Part shown: positions 15,721 to 26,491 of the stretch, one piece after another
How the letters are laid out: each line of letters opens with the position of its first letter
Numbering within the stretch: the first letter of the stretch is position 1
Source: Fluviicola sp.
GTDB taxonomy: Bacteria > Bacteroidota > Bacteroidia > Flavobacteriales_D > Crocinitomicaceae
NCBI GenBank assembly: GCA_002734065.2
Contig: NVXU02000023.1
Coordinates: 1-64,000 of the forward strand
DNA: 64,000 nt
Reading direction: 5' to 3'
Translations under genes and position numbers: made by a program
Notes under the pieces: model-generated
Seen by the model: only the letters and a program-made list of their open reading frames with translations
Told to the model about the DNA's origin: nothing
Database searches by the model: none

Positions 15721-15807
15721 TTCAAATATAATAAATCTAAGTGTGTTTTTAGTTAAAAAATTTCTCTCCCTCTCAAAATCGCTTCCAACATTTAATTATC
15801 TTTGCCC
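15721..15807 (+). repeat. Promoter-bearing repeat, copy 3 (drives the exonuclease gene)
   Basis: Contains TTCAAATATAATAAATCTAA, GTGTGTTTTTA and CAAAATCGCTTCCAACATTT, ending in the -7 element TATCTTTG at 15797-15804. It is the copy with an obvious client gene, whose ATG lies 3 nt further on. Copies 1 and 2 upstream have none. Confidence 0.8.
15797..15804 (+). promoter_or_regulatory. -7 element abutting the exonuclease start
   Basis: TATCTTTG followed by CCC and then ATG at 15808. A leaderless mRNA is predicted. The element overlaps the TTG at 15802 that would extend the frame by two codons, so that upstream start is unlikely. Confidence 0.55.
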
Positions 15808-17178
15808 ATGCTTTTTGCAATTTGCGATATCGAAACAACGGGTGGGAGTCCTAAAGACTCTAAAATTACCGAAATTGCCATCTACAAACACGATGGGCAC
15901 AAAGTTGTGGATGAATTTGACACTTTGGTCAACCCAGAGATGCCAATTCCGCCTTTTATTGTGAATTTAACCGGAATCAGTGACAGAATGGTGGAGAATT
16001 CTCCCCGTTTTTTTGAAATTGCCAAAGACATCATTGAGTTTACAAAAGATTGCGTTTTCGTGGCGCACAATGTTGCTTTCGATTACGGTATTTTGCGTGC
16101 AGAATTCCGAACTTTGGGCTTTGATTATCGATTGCCACATCTTTGCACCGTGAGCACATCGCGTTTTGTTCTGCCCGGACATGAATCCTATTCTTTAGGA
16201 AAATTAACACGAGCACTGGGCATTGATTTAATCGGTCGGCACAGAGCCGGAGGAGATGCTCTAGCAACGGCAAAACTTTTTTCTATTCTCTATGAAAAAG
16301 ACCCCACTAATTTGGCAACTTTCATTCAGGAGGAGTTGAATCCGAAGAAATTGCACCCCAACCTCGCCATTGACACCATAGACAATTTGCCCAATAAAGC
16401 AGGCGTTTATCAGTTTTACAACGATGTCAATCAATTGATTTATATTGGAAAAAGCATTCATATTAAGAAAAGAGTTGAGCAGCATTTTCGCAATTTGAAG
16501 ACCAATAAAAGTATTCAGATGCAACGAGAAATCGCCCGCATTGAGTTTGAATTGACAGGTTCAGAATTGATTGCTTTACTCAAAGAATCGCAGCTCATCA
16601 AGGAACATACGCCCATTTATAACCGTTCTTTGCGCAGAAGTCGTTCGCCTTATGGCTTGTTTCAATACACGGATGGCAATGATTATATTCGCTTATATGT
16701 TGGTCAAACAGCAAAGGTCAATGAGACTCCTTTGGCATCATTCTCCAGCAAGAAAGAAGGAAATGTTTTCATGGAAAAGTTGGTCGAAAAGAATGAACTT
16801 TGCAAAAAACTATGTGACCTCTACACAACGAATTCTGCCTGTTTTCAATATGAAATAAAGCAATGCAAAGGGGCGTGTATTCAGAAAGAAAGCTCGGAAG
16901 AGTACAATAAAAGAGTTCAAATCGTGATTAACGAACTGAATTTGAATAACGCCACCTTCTACATCGTTGACAAAGGCAGAGACCGGAAAGAAAAGAGCCT
17001 TATTTTCGTGAAAAATGGATCTTTGGTCGGTTTTGGCTATGCACCATTTCATTTTCATAGAAAAAAACCGAGAAATTGGGAAGATTTTCTCGAAATCACA
17101 ACCGAAGACAGAGATGCGCGAACAATTTTAAAACTGTTCTTAAGAAAGAATAAAACGCATGAAGTTGTGTACCTCTAA
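15808..17178 (+). CDS. DnaQ-like 3'-5' exonuclease fused to a GIY-YIG nuclease domain
   Basis: 456-aa two-nuclease protein. Residues 1-165 form a DEDDh exonuclease like DNA polymerase III epsilon: LFAICDIETTGG (first Asp and Glu), HNVAFDYGIL (second Asp), HRAGGDALAT (His and final Asp). Residues about 190-270 form a GIY-YIG domain as in UvrC/Cho: AGVYQFYN, LIYIGKSIHIKKRVEQHF, with a later ELIALLKESQLIKEHTPIYN helix. The rest resembles the UvrC N-terminal half (CKGACIQKES). Such fusions are known in Bacteroidota and actinobacteria; a role in DNA repair or polymerase proofreading is assumed, not proven. The ATG at 15808 follows a perfect -7 element by 3 nt. Confidence 0.92.
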   Translation: MLFAICDIETTGGSPKDSKITEIAIYKHDGHKVVDEFDTLVNPEMPIPPFIVNLTGISDRMVENSPRFFEIAKDIIEFTKDCVFVAHNVAFDYGILRAEFRTLGFDYRLPHLCTVSTSRFVLPGHESYSLGKLTRALGIDLIGRHRAGGDALATAKLFSILYEKDPTNLATFIQEELNPKKLHPNLAIDTIDNLPNKAGVYQFYNDVNQLIYIGKSIHIKKRVEQHFRNLKTNKSIQMQREIARIEFELTGSELIALLKESQLIKEHTPIYNRSLRRSRSPYGLFQYTDGNDYIRLYVGQTAKVNETPLASFSSKKEGNVFMEKLVEKNELCKKLCDLYTTNSACFQYEIKQCKGACIQKESSEEYNKRVQIVINELNLNNATFYIVDKGRDRKEKSLIFVKNGSLVGFGYAPFHFHRKKPRNWEDFLEITTEDRDARTILKLFLRKNKTHEVVYL

Positions 17179-17347
17179 GTTCACTAGAAAAAATCAGTCG
17201 CAGAAACTATCCAGTTTCCGACAATCATCACCAACACCAATCCTACAAACACAATCATAACTTCCTCCTTTTACTAATAAGACGTAAGAATTACGCCTAC
17301 CGTTGGGTATAGAGATGCAAAAACTGTTCCAAATGCGCAAAATGAAG

Positions 17348-17475
17348 AATCCTCCCCCTAGCCCCCTCCAAAGGGGGAAACCCATGCCTGTTAAAATAGA
17401 GGGAGTATTTTAATTCAGGAGGAAAAATTTCGAGCATCTACTTCTTCCCCCTTTGGAGGGGGCTAGGGGGAGGAT

Positions 17476-17476
<1 letters not shown>
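17348..17476. repeat. MITE-like inverted repeat, family 3, copy A
   Basis: Two 32-bp perfect inverted arms (17348-17379 and 17445-17476; core CCTCCCCCTAGCCCCCTCC) enclose 65 bp. The right arm ends at the enolase stop codon, so the hairpin could act as its terminator. No ORF lies inside. The related copy at 62201-62319 is in the opposite orientation (interior ends AAACCCA and CTnCTTC match when reversed). The remaining gap 17179-17347 shows nothing recognisable. Confidence 0.9.
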
Positions 17477-18762
<1,286 letters not shown>

Positions 18763-18836
18763 TTAATTTGATTGTTCAAGCAGTGAGGACTGAGGCTCTC
18801 GAAGTCCGAAGTCCGACTACTTGATGATTTTTAGTA

Positions 18837-19931
18837 TTAATTTTTCATATTGTCAACAAACTGGTCAAACAGATACCGTGAATCGTGTGGTCCAGCAGAT
18901 GCTTCAGGATGGTATTGAACAGAGAAAATTTTCTTCCCTTTCAATGCGATTCCTGCAACGGTGTCATCATTCAAGTGAATGTGTGTTATTTCAATTTCCG
19001 AATTACTCTCCAAACTTTCCTTAGAAATAACAAAACCGTGATTTTGCGAAGTAATTTCCCCTTTTCCTGTTATTAGATTTTTAATTGGGTGATTAATACC
19101 TCTGTGACCGTTGAACATCTTTTCTGTTTTCAATCCTTGACTTAAACCTAGTATTTGGTGTCCTAAACAGATGCCAAAAACGGGTTTATTACTGTTTGCT
19201 ATCTCTTTCACTAAGTTGATAGAATTAGGCATTGCAGAGGGGTCTCCAGGACCGTTAGACAACATATATCCATCAGGATTGTAGTCATTAATTTCGCTTA
19301 AAGATGAATCCAAAGGAAATACTTTGACATCGCATCCTCTATCATTGAGGCAAGAAATGATGCTTTTTTTCACGCCAAAATCGAGCAATGCCACCTTGTG
19401 ATTTGCCTTTTTTGCCTTTACTTCATACGCCTTTTTTGTTGCTACTTTAGAAGAAAGCTCAAGTCCATCCATTGACGGTACTTCTTGTAATTTCTTTTTC
19501 AGAACTTCAAGGTCTGTAATTTCAGAAGAAATAATAGCATTCATTGCTCCTTTGCTTCTAATGTGTCTAACAAGAGAACGAGTGTCAACATCGGAGATGC
19601 CCACTTTTTTATTCTCTATCATGTATTCTTGCAAAGATTTTGAAGCTGAAGGTCGTGAATACCCATCCGAGAATTTTTTAATGACCATTCCGGCAATTTT
19701 CATTCCTTCTGATTCAATTTCCTCGTCATGAACGCCGTAATTACCGATGTGTGCGGTGTTCATTGTTAGAATTTGACCGTAATATGATGGGTCGGTAAAA
19801 ACCTCTTGATAACCTGTCATTCCGGTGTTAAAGGCAATCTCTCCAGTAGTTGTGCCGATTAGTCCAATTGCTGTCCCCTGAAAAACTGTTCCGTCTTCGA
19901 GAAGTAAAACAGCCACTTTTTTATCCTCCAT
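18837..19931 (-). CDS. carA: Carbamoyl-phosphate synthase, small (glutaminase) subunit
   Basis: Provides ammonia from glutamine to the large subunit for carbamoyl phosphate, used in pyrimidine and arginine synthesis. 364 aa. The N-terminal CPSase domain has GEIAFNTGMTGYQEVFTDPS. The class I glutaminase domain has the nucleophile in PVFGICLGHQILGL, the oxyanion strand MLSNGPGDPSAMP, and the His-Glu pair in FSVQYHPEASAGP. carB is not adjacent. The gene lies downstream of rplQ after a terminator and has its own -7 element (19947-19954), so it is probably transcribed independently. Confidence 0.97.
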   Translation of the reverse strand: MEDKKVAVLLLEDGTVFQGTAIGLIGTTTGEIAFNTGMTGYQEVFTDPSYYGQILTMNTAHIGNYGVHDEEIESEGMKIAGMVIKKFSDGYSRPSASKSLQEYMIENKKVGISDVDTRSLVRHIRSKGAMNAIISSEITDLEVLKKKLQEVPSMDGLELSSKVATKKAYEVKAKKANHKVALLDFGVKKSIISCLNDRGCDVKVFPLDSSLSEINDYNPDGYMLSNGPGDPSAMPNSINLVKEIANSNKPVFGICLGHQILGLSQGLKTEKMFNGHRGINHPIKNLITGKGEITSQNHGFVISKESLESNSEIEITHIHLNDDTVAGIALKGKKIFSVQYHPEASAGPHDSRYLFDQFVDNMKN

Positions 19932-19946
19932 TCTGAAAATTTTCTA

Positions 19947-19954
19947 CAAAGTTA
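19947..19954 (-). promoter_or_regulatory. -7 element of carA
   Basis: Minus strand TAACTTTG, a perfect TAnnTTTG, 15 nt before the carA ATG. No TTG at -33 spacing was seen. Confidence 0.5.
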
Positions 19955-19991
19955 GCAAAAGCAAATTGATTAATTGTGAGAATTTTGAGTA

Positions 19992-20025
19992 TAAAAAAAA
20001 GGGCAATCGCTGATTGCCCTTTTTT
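19992..20025 (-). terminator. Intrinsic terminator of the ribosomal superoperon
   Basis: Perfect 8-bp stem GGGCAATC/GATTGCCC with a 3-nt loop, flanked by A8 on one side and T6 on the other. On the minus strand the stem is followed by a long U tract, 17 nt after the rplQ stop. The symmetric flanks make it potentially bidirectional. Confidence 0.9.
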
Positions 20026-20041
20026 AGTGTATTATAGAAGA

Positions 20042-20959
20042 TTATTCAGTTGGTTTTCCACCATCCATTTCGTCTTGCCATTTTTTCAATTCATCCCACT
20101 TTCCGTCAGCAGCTAAACCAGCTTGCTTACACCAAGTAGATGCATCTTTACCTGCTAATGTTTTGTGTGCAGATAAAATTTCTATGATTGCTTCAGGTGT
20201 TGAGTCAGCAAGAGCTTTGTACGTTGACAATCCTGCTTCTGCTAAAACATCAGCAATTTTAGGACCGATTCCTTCGATTTTCTTCAAATCGTCAGCAACA
20301 ACTTCAGCATTTTCTTCCGTTGTTTCAACGGTTGCTGAGCTTGTCGAAGTATCAGCAACTTCTTCCTTGACCTCTTCAACAACTTCTGCTTTCGCTTCTT
20401 TTGTTGTTTCTTCAACTGTCTCTACCACTTCCTCCACTACATCAGTAGTTTCCGTTGTAGTTTCATCAACGGTTGCTGAGCTTGTCGAAGTATCAGTAGT
20501 TTCTGCTTTTGCCGAAGCATCAGTAGCACCTTCCGTACTTGCTCCACCACCACGACGTGAACGACGAGTTGTTTTCTTCGATTTCTCATTTACGTAGATC
20601 TCGTTAAAATCAACCAGTTCAATCATACACATCTCAGCGTTATCACCTAGTCTATATCCCGTTCGGATAATTCTAGTATAACCACCTGGACGGTTGGCAA
20701 TTTTTGGAGCAACGTCTCTGAATAATTCAGTAACCGTAAATTTATTTTGCAAATAGCTAAACACAACTCTTCTTGAGTGCGTTGAGTCTGTCTTTGACTT
20801 CGTCAAAAGAGGCTCTACATACTTTCTTAAAGCTTTCGCTTTTGCAAGCGTTGTGTTAATCGTTTTGTGCTCAATAAGAGAACAAGCCATGTTAGCCAAC
20901 ATTGCTTTTCTGTGTGCAGGCTTTCTACCTAAGTGATTAAATCTCTTTCCGTGTCTCAT
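20042..20959 (-). CDS. rplQ: Ribosomal protein L17 with acidic linker and C-terminal helix-hairpin-helix domain
   Basis: The first ~120 residues are ordinary L17 of the 50S subunit ([54 protein letters not shown]). The protein is 305 aa, against about 127 in E. coli. After a basic stretch ([11 protein letters not shown]) comes a ~95-residue linker of Thr, Val, Glu, Ala and Ser (for example [20 protein letters not shown]), then a C-terminal domain (about 222-300) starting [23 protein letters not shown], a helix-hairpin-helix fold like that attached to some flavobacterial ribosomal proteins. The linker DNA contains two identical 30-bp repeats. It is the last gene of the alpha operon, followed by a terminator. 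Confidence 0.95.
   Translation of the reverse strand: MRHGKRFNHLGRKPAHRKAMLANMACSLIEHKTINTTLAKAKALRKYVEPLLTKSKTDSTHSRRVVFSYLQNKFTVTELFRDVAPKIANRPGGYTRIIRTGYRLGDNAEMCMIELVDFNEIYVNEKSKKTTRRSRRGGGASTEGATDASAKAETTDTSTSSATVDETTTETTDVVEEVVETVEETTKEAKAEVVEEVKEEVADTSTSSATVETTEENAEVVADDLKKIEGIGPKIADVLAEAGLSTYKALADSTPEAIIEILSAHKTLAGKDASTWCKQAGLAADGKWDELKKWQDEMDGGKPTE
20326..20355. repeat. 30-bp repeat inside rplQ, copy 1
   Basis: Identical over 30 bp to 20467-20496, same orientation, 141 bp apart (47 codons). Core TGAGCTTGTCGAAG. It encodes TSTSSATV in the L17 linker. The core looks like a dispersed intergenic repeat known from many bacterial genomes. Confidence 0.85.
20467..20496. repeat. 30-bp repeat inside rplQ, copy 2
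   Basis: Second identical copy of the element at 20326-20355, in the same reading frame of rplQ. Confidence 0.85.
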
Positions 20960-21055
20960 AATTTAAAATTTCGCAAGTAACGGTTAACTGAACTATGTAT
21001 CGAATTAGCTCAGCCACCTATCACGCCATTTGTTTTTTTATTAATAATTCCGATA

Positions 21056-22048
21056 CTAATCTTTGTCTAATTTGTATTTTGAAACATTCATTCCGAAATT
21101 AAGACCTTTATTATCTACTAAGTCTTCTAATTCCGTTAATGATTTCTTACCGAAGTTTCTGAACTTCAATAAATCGTTCTTGTTGTAAGAAACTAAATCA
21201 CCTAATGTTTCAACGTCTGCAGCTTTCAAGCAGTTCAATGCACGAACAGATAAGTCCATGTCAACCAACTTCGTTTTCAACAACTGACGCATGTGCAATG
21301 AAGTTTCATCAAATTCTTCTGTTTCAGATTTCACTTCACTGTCCAATGTGATACGCTCATCTGAGAATAACATAAAGTGGTGAATTAAAATCGTCGCAGC
21401 TTCTTTCAATGCTTCTTTCGGGTGAATTGAACCATCCGTTTTAATATTGAAAACTAGTTTCTCATAATCCGTTTTTTGCTCAACTCTAAAGTTTTCTACT
21501 GCATACTTTACATTTTTGATTGGTGTAAAGATAGAATCGATTGCAATTGTTCCAAAAGGAGCATTGCTATCTTTATTCTCTTCTGCAGGATAGTATCCAC
21601 GACCTTTAATAATCGTCAATTCCATTTCAATTTTAACAGAAGGTTCCATGTTGCAAATCACTAAATCTGGATTCAATACTTGGAATGCAGAAGTAAATTT
21701 ACCTAAATCACCTGCGGTCAATGTACTTTGCCCAGCGATTGAAACGATTACTGTTTCAGAATCTGTTCCTTCAATTTGTTGTTTGAAACGTACTTGTTTC
21801 AAGTTCAAAATAATCTCAGTAACATCTTCTACGATACCTTTTATTGTAGTGAATTCATGATCTGCACCTTCAATTCGTATAGAAGAAATCGCAAATCCTT
21901 CCAATGAAGAAAGAAGAATACGTCTCAACGCGTTACCAACTGTGATACCATATCCTGGCTCTAAAGGACGAAATTCAAATTGTCCTTCATGCTCATCAGA
22001 ATTGATCATGATTACCTTGTCTGGTTTTTGGAAGTCTAATATTGCCAT
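21056..22048 (-). CDS. rpoA: RNA polymerase alpha subunit
   Basis: Scaffold for RNA polymerase assembly and contact point for activators. 330 aa, normal length. The N-terminal dimerisation domain has [28 protein letters not shown] and the C-terminal domain the helix-hairpin-helix [41 protein letters not shown]. It lies between rpsD and rplQ in the alpha operon. Confidence 0.98.
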   Translation of the reverse strand: MAILDFQKPDKVIMINSDEHEGQFEFRPLEPGYGITVGNALRRILLSSLEGFAISSIRIEGADHEFTTIKGIVEDVTEIILNLKQVRFKQQIEGTDSETVIVSIAGQSTLTAGDLGKFTSAFQVLNPDLVICNMEPSVKIEMELTIIKGRGYYPAEENKDSNAPFGTIAIDSIFTPIKNVKYAVENFRVEQKTDYEKLVFNIKTDGSIHPKEALKEAATILIHHFMLFSDERITLDSEVKSETEEFDETSLHMRQLLKTKLVDMDLSVRALNCLKAADVETLGDLVSYNKNDLLKFRNFGKKSLTELEDLVDNKGLNFGMNVSKYKLDKD

Positions 22049-22066
22049 GTTAATTACTTTTATTAA

Positions 22067-22672
22067 TTATTTAGAATACAATTCAACGATTAACTGTTCC
22101 TTGATATTTTCTGGGATCATTTCTCTTGTTGGAACACCAACAATTTTCCCTTCCATACCAGATGGATTCCAATCTAACCAGTCAAAACTATTTGAGTTAG
22201 CAGCCAAAGAATTTGCGATTGCCTCTAAAGATTTAGATTTTTCACGAACTCCAACTACGTCTCCTACTTTTACAGAATACGAAGGAATGTTTACCAATTC
22301 TCCGTTTACAGTAATGTGCTTATGTGTCACCAATTGACGAGCACCTCTACGTGTAGGAGAAACTCCTAATCGATAGATCATGTTGTCTAATCTTGCTTCA
22401 CAAAGTTGCAACAAGTTTTCACCTGTTATTCCTTTCATTCTTGAAGCTTTCTTAAACATGTTCGAGAATTGACGCTCTAAAATCCCGTAAGTGTACTTCG
22501 CTTTTTGCTTTTCCGCTAACTGGATTGCGTATTCTGATTGTTTACCTCTACGTCTGTTTGGACCGTGCTGTCCTGGACCGTATTGTCTTTTTTCCAACGC
22601 TTTGTCTGGTCCGAAGATTGGATCTTGGAACCGACGTGCGATTTTTGATGTTGGACCTGTATATCTTGCCAT
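22067..22672 (-). CDS. rpsD: Ribosomal protein S4
   Basis: Primary 16S rRNA-binding protein of the 30S body and a regulator of its own operon in E. coli. 201 aa. The N-terminus ([21 protein letters not shown]) lacks the cysteines of zinc-binding S4. The S4 RNA-binding domain is visible as [49 protein letters not shown]. Confidence 0.98.
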   Translation of the reverse strand: MARYTGPTSKIARRFQDPIFGPDKALEKRQYGPGQHGPNRRRGKQSEYAIQLAEKQKAKYTYGILERQFSNMFKKASRMKGITGENLLQLCEARLDNMIYRLGVSPTRRGARQLVTHKHITVNGELVNIPSYSVKVGDVVGVREKSKSLEAIANSLAANSNSFDWLDWNPSGMEGKIVGVPTREMIPENIKEQLIVELYSK

Positions 22673-22756
22673 TTTACTTTTTGTTAAAGGGAGAATATGG
22701 ATTAAGGCTTCCTCCTCCGATATTCTATTTTTCCCTTGTGTTATTTACTATACTTA

Positions 22757-23143
22757 TTAAACTCTTCTTCTTTTCGGAGGACGACATCCGTTATGTGGCA
22801 TTGGAGTAACGTCAACTATTTCTGTTACTTCAATCCCTGCATTATGTAGTGATCTGATAGCAGATTCACGACCTTGTCCAGGTCCTTTTACATATACTTT
22901 AACTTTACGTAGTCCGAAGTCATGTGCCTCTTTTGCCGCATCTTCCGCAGCAACTTGTGCAGCGTAAGGCGTGTTCTTTTTAGAACCTCTGAAACCCATC
23001 TTTCCAGCTGAGGACCAAGAAATAACTTGTCCTGAGTTGTTAGTCAATGAAATAATGACATTGTTAAAGGTAGCTTGAATATGCGCTTGTCCCAATGCAT
23101 CTACTTTGACTTTCTTCTTCTTCTTTTGATTCGATTTTGCCAT
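22757..23143 (-). CDS. rpsK: Ribosomal protein S11
   Basis: Forms part of the 30S platform near the E site. 128 aa. Family motifs: [66 protein letters not shown] and the C-terminal [17 protein letters not shown]. Between rpsM (63 bp) and rpsD (84 bp) in the alpha operon. Confidence 0.98.
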   Translation of the reverse strand: MAKSNQKKKKKVKVDALGQAHIQATFNNVIISLTNNSGQVISWSSAGKMGFRGSKKNTPYAAQVAAEDAAKEAHDFGLRKVKVYVKGPGQGRESAIRSLHNAGIEVTEIVDVTPMPHNGCRPPKRRRV

Positions 23144-23205
23144 TTTAATTAGCTTTTTTTATTTGTACTATAAATCGTCCTAAAATAACTTAGCGTTAAC
23201 TAAGA

Positions 23206-23571
23206 TTATTTTTTCTTATTCGCAACTGTTTTTCTTCTACCTTTTCTAGTACGAGAATTGTTCTTCGTTCTCTGTCCTCTTAAAGGCAATCCTGATCTAT
23301 GACGAATACCTCTAGTACATCCAATATCCATCAAACGTTTGATGTTTAATTGAACTTCAGAGCGCAATGCTCCTTCTACTTTGATATCATTCATTTCTGT
23401 ACGGATAGCAGAAAGCTGATCATCTGACCAATCTTCAACCTTGATGCTATGGTCAATTTTAGTTTTATCCAAAATTTGTTTAGCTCTACTTCTTCCTATT
23501 CCGTAAATGTAAGTCAATCCGATTACACCTCTTTTATTTTTTGGTAAGTCAATACCTGCAATACGTGCCAT
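23206..23571 (-). CDS. rpsM: Ribosomal protein S13
   Basis: 30S head protein that contacts the 50S subunit and P-site tRNA. 121 aa. Helix-two-turn-helix start [26 protein letters not shown], and C-terminal [22 protein letters not shown] reaching toward tRNA. Eleven bp after rpmJ. Confidence 0.98.
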   Translation of the reverse strand: MARIAGIDLPKNKRGVIGLTYIYGIGRSRAKQILDKTKIDHSIKVEDWSDDQLSAIRTEMNDIKVEGALRSEVQLNIKRLMDIGCTRGIRHRSGLPLRGQRTKNNSRTRKGRRKTVANKKK

Positions 23572-23582
23572 ATTATTCTATT

Positions 23583-23699
23583 TTACCCTTGTCTTTGTTT
23601 AAACTTTGGATTCTTCTTGTTAATAACGTAAACCCTTCCTTTTCTCTTAACGATCTTGCAGTCTGCAGAACGTTTTTTTACTGATGCTCTAACTTTCAT
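23583..23699 (-). CDS. rpmJ: Ribosomal protein L36 (zinc-free form)
   Basis: 38-aa 50S protein, read directly from the minus strand: it begins [20 protein letters not shown] and ends NPKFKQRQG. Of the four zinc ligands of classic L36 (Cys11, Cys14, Cys27, His33) only Cys14 remains; positions 11, 27 and 33 are Ser, Asn and Phe. It is therefore the C-minus type, common in Bacteroidota. It sits between infA and rpsM, the usual place. Confidence 0.97.
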   Translation of the reverse strand: MKVRASVKKRSADCKIVKRKGRVYVINKKNPKFKQRQG

Positions 23700-23734
23700 C
23701 TTTTCTAAATTTTATACTTCCTTAGAAGTTGCAA

Positions 23735-23953
23735 TTATTTGTATCTAAATGTGATTCGCCCTTTTGTTAAATCATAAGGCGACATTTCTACTTTTACTTT
23801 ATCTCCTGGTAGAATTTTAATGTAATACATTCTCATTTTCCCAGATATGTGAGCTGTTATCACGTGACCATTATCTAACTCAACGCGGAACATTGCGTTT
23901 GATAATGCTTCAATGATTACTCCATCTTGTTCTATTGATGCTTGTTTTGCCAT
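23735..23953 (-). CDS. infA: Translation initiation factor IF-1
   Basis: Binds the 30S A site during initiation. 72 aa, an S1-type OB fold: [56 protein letters not shown], ending KGRITFRYK. It starts 2 bp after secY ends; map and adk, which often separate them in other bacteria, are missing here. Confidence 0.98.
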   Translation of the reverse strand: MAKQASIEQDGVIIEALSNAMFRVELDNGHVITAHISGKMRMYYIKILPGDKVKVEMSPYDLTKGRITFRYK

Positions 23954-23955
23954 AA

Positions 23956-25293
23956 TTACATTCCTGAAGTTTCGTTTTGAGTTCTTCTACCTTGAATTCT
24001 TGTTCCTTCCATTAAACTATCCATGTGACGGTTTAATAAGTAAGATTCAACTTGCTGAAGTGTATCCAATACAACACCCACCATAATTAATAAGGACGTC
24101 CCTCCAAAGAACATTGCAAAAGCATCATTCACTCCTGCAATTTTTGCAAGTGCTGGAATGATCGCAATGAATGCTAAGAAAATAGATCCTGGTAATGTAA
24201 TTCTTGAAACCAGAGAATCAATAAAACCTGCAGTTTCTTCTCCAGGTCTAATACCAGGGATAAATCCACCGCTTCGTTTTAATTCATCTGCAATTTTTCG
24301 AGGGTTAATCATTATTGCCGTATAGAAATAGGTAAAGACAACAATTAGGACAAACAACAAAGCGTTGTAGCCAAAACCGTAAATGTCTCCCATATACTTC
24401 GCAACAAATCCATCTCCTCCTTGACCAATCATCATCATTGGCACCGTCATAATTGCTTGCGCAAAGATGATAGGCATCACACCTGATGCATTGACCTTAA
24501 TTGGTAAATAATTTCTTGCTCCTTGATCTTCAGCTGCTCTTGCACCAACTACTCGTTTTGCCGTATTCAGGGGGACCTTTCGAACACCTTGAACAATTAA
24601 AACAGTACCCAGTACAACGACCATGAATACGAAGATTTCAATAACAATTTTAATCAAGTTTCCAGATTCTGCAGCAAAACCAAATTCCGCCATAAATGCT
24701 TCTGGAAGTCGTGCTAAGATACCTACTGTGATTAACAAAGAAATACCATTACCGATACCTTTATCCGTAATTCTTTCTCCTAACCAAACAGCAAACATTG
24801 CTCCGGCAACCAATACAATAATGGACTGAACCCACCACAGTGTTCCTGCATCAACTGGTAGTGCACCTTTGCTTTCTACGTATAACGCAAGATAACTTGG
24901 AGCCTGTGCAGCACAAATAATGATCGTCAGAATACGCGTATAATTGTTTATTCGCTTTCTTCCTGACTCTCCTTCGTTTTGCATCTTCTGAACTGCTGGG
25001 ACTGCCATTCCGAGGAGTTGCATAATAATCGACGCACTAATATATGGCATAATTCCTAGTGCCATAATGGATGCGTTCGAGAATCCACCTCCTGAGAATA
25101 ACGAAAGTAATGTCTCTAACATATTTTGACCTCCGTTTGCTTGTGATTCAGCCAATGCGGTATAATCTACCCCCGGCAAAATAACGAAAGATCCAATACG
25201 ATAAATGAGAATTAAGAAGAGCGTCAATAAGATTCTCTTCCTTAATTCTTCTACCTTCCAGATATTCTTTAAATTATTAATTAATTTTTTCAT
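23956..25293 (-). CDS. secY: Preprotein translocase subunit SecY
   Basis: Channel-forming subunit of the Sec translocon in the cytoplasmic membrane. 445 aa with ten predicted transmembrane helices. Visible landmarks: N-terminal [26 protein letters not shown], the plug region rich in Gly and Ser ([33 protein letters not shown]), the cytoplasmic loop GNGISLLI and [13 protein letters not shown], and [10 protein letters not shown] between helices 8 and 9. Twenty-five bp after rplO. Confidence 0.98.
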   Translation of the reverse strand: MKKLINNLKNIWKVEELRKRILLTLFLILIYRIGSFVILPGVDYTALAESQANGGQNMLETLLSLFSGGGFSNASIMALGIMPYISASIIMQLLGMAVPAVQKMQNEGESGRKRINNYTRILTIIICAAQAPSYLALYVESKGALPVDAGTLWWVQSIIVLVAGAMFAVWLGERITDKGIGNGISLLITVGILARLPEAFMAEFGFAAESGNLIKIVIEIFVFMVVVLGTVLIVQGVRKVPLNTAKRVVGARAAEDQGARNYLPIKVNASGVMPIIFAQAIMTVPMMMIGQGGDGFVAKYMGDIYGFGYNALLFVLIVVFTYFYTAIMINPRKIADELKRSGGFIPGIRPGEETAGFIDSLVSRITLPGSIFLAFIAIIPALAKIAGVNDAFAMFFGGTSLLIMVGVVLDTLQQVESYLLNRHMDSLMEGTRIQGRRTQNETSGM

Positions 25294-25318
25294 CTATTTA
25301 AAATGTTGGCAAAGGTAA

Positions 25319-25765
25319 TTAGATTTCTGAACAATTCCCACCTTGTCCTTCAATTGCTTCTTTAGCAGTTGAAGAAAATTTGTGAGCTGTCACATTTATC
25401 TTTGACTTCAATTCGCCTCTACCCAATACTTTAACCAATTCATTTCTAGATACTAGTCCATTTTCTTGAAGAATTTCAGGTGTAATTTCTTTTACCTTTT
25501 TTCTTTCAATTAATGATTGAATAATATCTAAATTAATTGCTTTATACTCAACTCTGTTGATATTCTTAAAACCAAATTTAGGAACTCTTCTTTGAAGCGG
25601 CATTTGTCCACCTTCAAATCCAATTTTTCTTGAGTAACCTGATCTTGATTTTGCTCCTTTGTGTCCTCTTGTAGAAGTTCCACCGCGTCCTGATCCTTGA
25701 CCACGAGCGATTCTCTTTCTATTTTTCGTAGAACCTTTTGCTGGAGTTAAATTATGTAAATTCAT
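25319..25765 (-). CDS. rplO: Ribosomal protein L15
   Basis: 50S protein whose glycine-rich N-terminal arm penetrates the subunit. 148 aa. MNLHNLTPAKGSTKNRKRIARGQGSGRGGTSTRGHKGAKSRSG and FEGGQMPLQRRVPKFGF are diagnostic. Between rpmD and secY. Confidence 0.98.
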   Translation of the reverse strand: MNLHNLTPAKGSTKNRKRIARGQGSGRGGTSTRGHKGAKSRSGYSRKIGFEGGQMPLQRRVPKFGFKNINRVEYKAINLDIIQSLIERKKVKEITPEILQENGLVSRNELVKVLGRGELKSKINVTAHKFSSTAKEAIEGQGGNCSEI

Positions 25766-25785
25766 TTGTCTAATGTTTTTAAAGT

Positions 25786-25962
25786 TTAGTCAACTACTTC
25801 TACTAAGTGTTGAACTTTCTTAACCATTCCAAGGATTTGTGGAGTTGCTTCTTTTTCAATTACTTGATTCAACTTACTTAATCCTAGTGCCTTAATCGTA
25901 GCTTTCTGTCTAGCAGGACGATTAATAGCGCTTCTTACTTGTTTGATTTTAATTTTCGCCAT
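25786..25962 (-). CDS. rpmD: Ribosomal protein L30
   Basis: 58-aa 50S protein read from the minus strand: starts MAKIKIKQVRSAINRPARQK and continues ATIKALGLSKLNQVIEKEAT to a C-terminal HLVEVVD. The signature is KVRSxI...RQKxTIxALGLxKxN. It fills the space between rpsE (11 bp) and rplO (20 bp), the canonical place. Confidence 0.97.
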   Translation of the reverse strand: MAKIKIKQVRSAINRPARQKATIKALGLSKLNQVIEKEATPQILGMVKKVQHLVEVVD

Positions 25963-25973
25963 TTCGTTCTGTT

Positions 25974-26489
25974 TTAACCGTTAAATACTTTATCAAGGTT
26001 AACTCCTCTTTGTCTTGCAACTTGAACAGCATCTCTCATTTGAGAAAGTGCATCAATTGTTGCTTTAACAACGTTGTGAGGGTTAGATGATCCTTGTGAT
26101 TTAGCTAAGACGTTATGTACACCAACACTTTCCAATACAGCACGCATCGCACCACCGGCGATAACTCCTGTACCTTCAGATGCTGGACGCAACAAAACTC
26201 TTGCACCACTGAATTTACCTTTTTGAATATGCGGTACTGTTCCGTGCAGAATAGGAACTTTAATTAAGTTCTTTTTTGCATCATCAATACCTTTAGAAAT
26301 TGCTTCTACAACTTCTTTTGCTTTTCCTAAACCATGTCCAACGATTCCGTTTTCATCACCAACAACAACAATTGCTGAGAAACTAAACGTACGTCCACCT
26401 TTGGTAACTTTCGTTACACGGTTTATGGCAACCAACTTATCTTTAAGCTCGATGTCAGCAGATTTTACTCTTTGTTCAACTTTCGCCAT
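25974..26489 (-). CDS. rpsE: Ribosomal protein S5
   Basis: 30S protein at the decoding-centre back; mutations affect fidelity. 171 aa. Double-stranded RNA-binding-like N-terminal domain ([26 protein letters not shown]) and C-terminal domain with [39 protein letters not shown]. Confidence 0.98.
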   Translation of the reverse strand: MAKVEQRVKSADIELKDKLVAINRVTKVTKGGRTFSFSAIVVVGDENGIVGHGLGKAKEVVEAISKGIDDAKKNLIKVPILHGTVPHIQKGKFSGARVLLRPASEGTGVIAGGAMRAVLESVGVHNVLAKSQGSSNPHNVVKATIDALSQMRDAVQVARQRGVNLDKVFNG

Positions 26490-26491
26490 TA

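Noticed and set aside
20163-20597. 144-aa plus-strand ORF rich in Val and Ser
   Set aside because: It mirrors the low-complexity linker of rplQ on the other strand; no promoter or family.
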